Source: Pseudoxanthomonas jiangsuensis (GTDB lineage Bacteria; Pseudomonadota; Gammaproteobacteria; Xanthomonadales; Xanthomonadaceae). Taken from it: 64,000 nucleotides of DNA. Within the stretch, counting starts at the first letter, position 1. Every line of letters begins with the position of its first letter. A program made the position numbers and the translations under genes. The notes beneath the pieces were generated by a model. The model saw nothing but the letters and a program-made list of their open reading frames with translations. It made no database searches and was not told the DNA's origin. The stretch lies in assembly GCF_010093185.1 (NCBI RefSeq), contig NZ_PDWL01000011.1:57588-121587 (forward strand). Direction: 5' to 3'. Positions 62,501-64,000 of this stretch are shown in pieces.

Positions 62501-63908
62501 CAGGCACCCTCGACCACCAGGACTTGCTGCGCAACCGCATCTTCGACGAGATCGAGATCGGCGAGACCGCAAGCCTGCAGCGCACGCTGACCACGGAAGA
62601 CATCCAACTCTTCGCCCTGCAGAGCGGTGACGTCAATCCGCAGCACCTAGACGCCGACTTCGCCGCGTCCACGCCATTGCGCGGCATCGTCGCCCACGGC
62701 ATGTGGGCGGGCATGCTGATCTCGGCGTTGCTGGGTACCCGCCTGCCCGGCGCAGGCACGATCTACCGCAGCCAGACCCTGCGCTTCCTGGCACCGGTGC
62801 GGGTCGCGGATACGCTGATGGTGCAGGTGACCGTGCTTGCAAAGGACGCGGACAAGCACCGGTTGCGCCTGGCCTGCTCGTGCATCAACCAGGACGGCGT
62901 GACGGTGATCGAAGGTGAAGCCGAAGTCGTCGCACCGCTGGAACGGGTCGAGCGGCCGCGCACAGCGCTGCCGGAGATACATCTTGGAGCCGGCAGCCAG
63001 CAAGGTCTGCAGCGCCTGCTGGCGCGCGTCGCCGAGCTGGATCCGCTGCGCGTGGCGGTGGTCCATCCCTGCGATGCGGCCAGCCTGTCGGCGGCGCTCG
63101 ACGCCCGCGACGCCGGCCTGCTTTCACCGGTGCTGGTCGGCCCTCGCGCAAAGATCGAGGCGGTCGCGGCGGCCGGGCAGCTGTCCCTTGACGGCATCGA
63201 CATCGAGGACACGGCACACAGCCACGCTGCTGCCGCGCGCGCCGTCGAACTGGCCGCCAGCGGGCAGGTGCAAGCGTTGATGAAAGGCAGCCTGCACACC
63301 GATGAACTGATGAGTGCGGCGCTGGCGAGCAGCGCCGGCCTGCGCACCAAGCAGCGCGCGAGCCATTGCTTCATCCTGCAGACGCCGCATTACCCGCGGC
63401 CGTTCATCGTCACCGACGCAGCGATCAACCTGGCGCCGGATCTTCCACAGAAGGCGGACATCGTCCGCAATGCGATCACGCTGGCGCACGCCATCGGGCT
63501 CGCCGAACCCAAGGTCGCCATCCTCGCCGCCGTGGAAACGGTCAGCCCGTCCATGCCCGCCACGCTCGATGCCGCCGCGCTGTGCAAGATGGCCGACCGT
63601 GGCCAGATCACCGGCGCCATCCTCGATGGACCGCTGGCTTTCGACAACGCGGTATCGGCGGCGGCCGCCCGCATCAAGGGCATCTCGTCACCCGTCGCGG
63701 GCCAGGCCGACATCCTGGTGGTCCCCGACCTGGAGAGCGGCAACATGCTGGCCAAGCAGCTCATGTACATGGGCGATGCCGCGAGCGCCGGCATCGTGCT
63801 GGGCATCAAGGTGCCGGTGATCCTGACCAGCCGTGCCGACAGCCGCGAGTCGCGCATCGCCTCGTGCGCCGTGGCCATGCTGCTGGCCCGACATTTCCGC
63901 ACCGGTTT
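62497..63908 (+). CDS. MaoC hydratase-phosphate acetyl/butyryltransferase fusion, 3' end missing
   Basis: About 470 residues before the sequence turns into adapter. N-terminal MaoC (R)-hydratase hotdog domain (residues 15-145) with Asp45 and His50 in SGDVNPQHLDADF. The C-terminal PTA/PTB domain starts near 165 (LRVAVVHPCDAASLSAAL; MKGSLHTDELM; FIVTDAAINLAPDL; AGQADILVVPDLESGNML). Such bifunctional proteins accompany DUF3141 and acetate kinase genes and make acyl-phosphate from acyl-CoA. Reading on past 63908 gives the adapter-encoded tail LYTSDAADA, so the true C-terminus and stop are lost; only some ten residues are probably missing. Confidence 0.9.
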
Positions 63909-64000
63909 CTTATACACATCTGACGCTGCCGACGCATAGGGAGGTGTAGGTTGCGTGCGCGGCCGTCAGTAAAAAAAAAAAAACGACACAGCAGACAGAG
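63909..64000. other. Sequencing adapter read-through (not genomic)
   Basis: CTTATACACATCT (63909-63921) is the inner part of the Tn5/Nextera mosaic end. It is followed directly by GACGCTGCCGACG (63922-63934), the Nextera read-2 side adapter, then an 8-mer ATAGGGAG in the index position, GTGTAG, a degraded stretch and a run of 13 A. This is the known order of a library adapter at the end of a short fragment, so the contig terminates here by artefact. Confidence 0.95.

Noticed and set aside
63918..63939. Apparent C-terminus and stop codon of the MaoC-PTA gene
   Set aside because: The sequence is library adapter, so the residues and stop are not real.
1..64000. CRISPR arrays, tRNA and rRNA genes
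   Set aside because: No regularly spaced repeats, and no tRNA or rRNA sequences were recognised on reading the window.

Overview
The window reads as the chromosome of a GC-rich gammaproteobacterium, most likely a member of the Xanthomonadales (Stenotrophomonas / Pseudoxanthomonas / Lysobacter relatives). The reasons are a SmeDE/SmeT-like efflux locus with a divergent TetR gene, an mmsA valine operon opposite a ScfR-type regulator, a sphingomonad/xanthomonad style TonB receptor, and an AceE-type pyruvate dehydrogenase. This placement is inferred from gene content only. I support 53 protein genes. I see no tRNA, rRNA, CRISPR array or intact mobile element. The last ~92 bases are not genomic: they are Illumina Nextera adapter read-through plus a homopolymer, so the assembled contig really ends near 63,908.

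Layout. 0.2-4.6 kb: a flavin reductase, two short-chain dehydrogenases, a PagL-type lipid A deacylase and a TetR regulator. 4.7-9.9 kb: an RND efflux pair with a divergent AcrR/SmeT-type repressor and a clear 24-bp operator between them, but no outer-membrane gene beside it. 10-13.5 kb: an MFS carrier and a TonB-dependent receptor. 13.7-20.9 kb: the valine catabolic operon (mmsA, acyl-CoA dehydrogenase, enoyl-CoA hydratase, 3-hydroxyisobutyryl-CoA hydrolase, mmsB) with its ScfR regulator. 20.9-35.6 kb: a catabolic island for what looks like an ortho-substituted benzoate handled as its CoA thioester. It holds a DhbE-like aryl-acid ligase, a flavin hydroxylase resembling salicylyl-CoA 5-hydroxylase, a 4HBT thioesterase, two single-domain VOC proteins, an FAH-family hydrolase, a dienelactone hydrolase, a large alpha/beta hydrolase, a CaiB-type CoA transferase with an HMG-CoA-lyase-like enzyme, a ferredoxin-type reductase, several small proteins and a TetR regulator.

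35.6-43.2 kb: an unusual run of aceE, aceF, thiolase, leuC and leuD. 43.2-47.5 kb: an overlapping three-gene set (gltS, a lipase-like lipoprotein, a DUF4105 membrane protein). 47.7-50.5 kb: an electrophile/peroxide defence operon (Old Yellow Enzyme, FrnE-like DsbA protein, Ohr) opposite an HxlR regulator. 50.9-57.5 kb: a NodT / HlyD / RbbA-like / YhhJ-like ABC efflux operon. 57.6-63.9 kb: a polyhydroxyalkanoate-related operon (phasin, phaB, thiolase, DUF3141 PhaC-like protein, MaoC-phosphotransacetylase fusion cut by the contig end).

The most interesting observation is a shared inverted repeat, approximately TTTACAT-NN-ATGTCAA. I find five or six copies, each in front of a transcription unit of the aromatic island: the TonB receptor, the VOC-FAH-hydrolase operon, the ligase operon (weaker), the TetR gene itself, the VOC-hydroxylase operon and the hydrolase/ABM divergent promoter. 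This ties units spread over 22 kb into one probable regulon of the TetR protein at 30.8 kb. The encoded route has ligase, hydroxylase and thioesterase, which would yield a gentisate-like product, yet no cupin gentisate dioxygenase is present. The VOC proteins, which keep a His-His-Glu metal triad, are therefore candidates for an undescribed ring-cleavage step.
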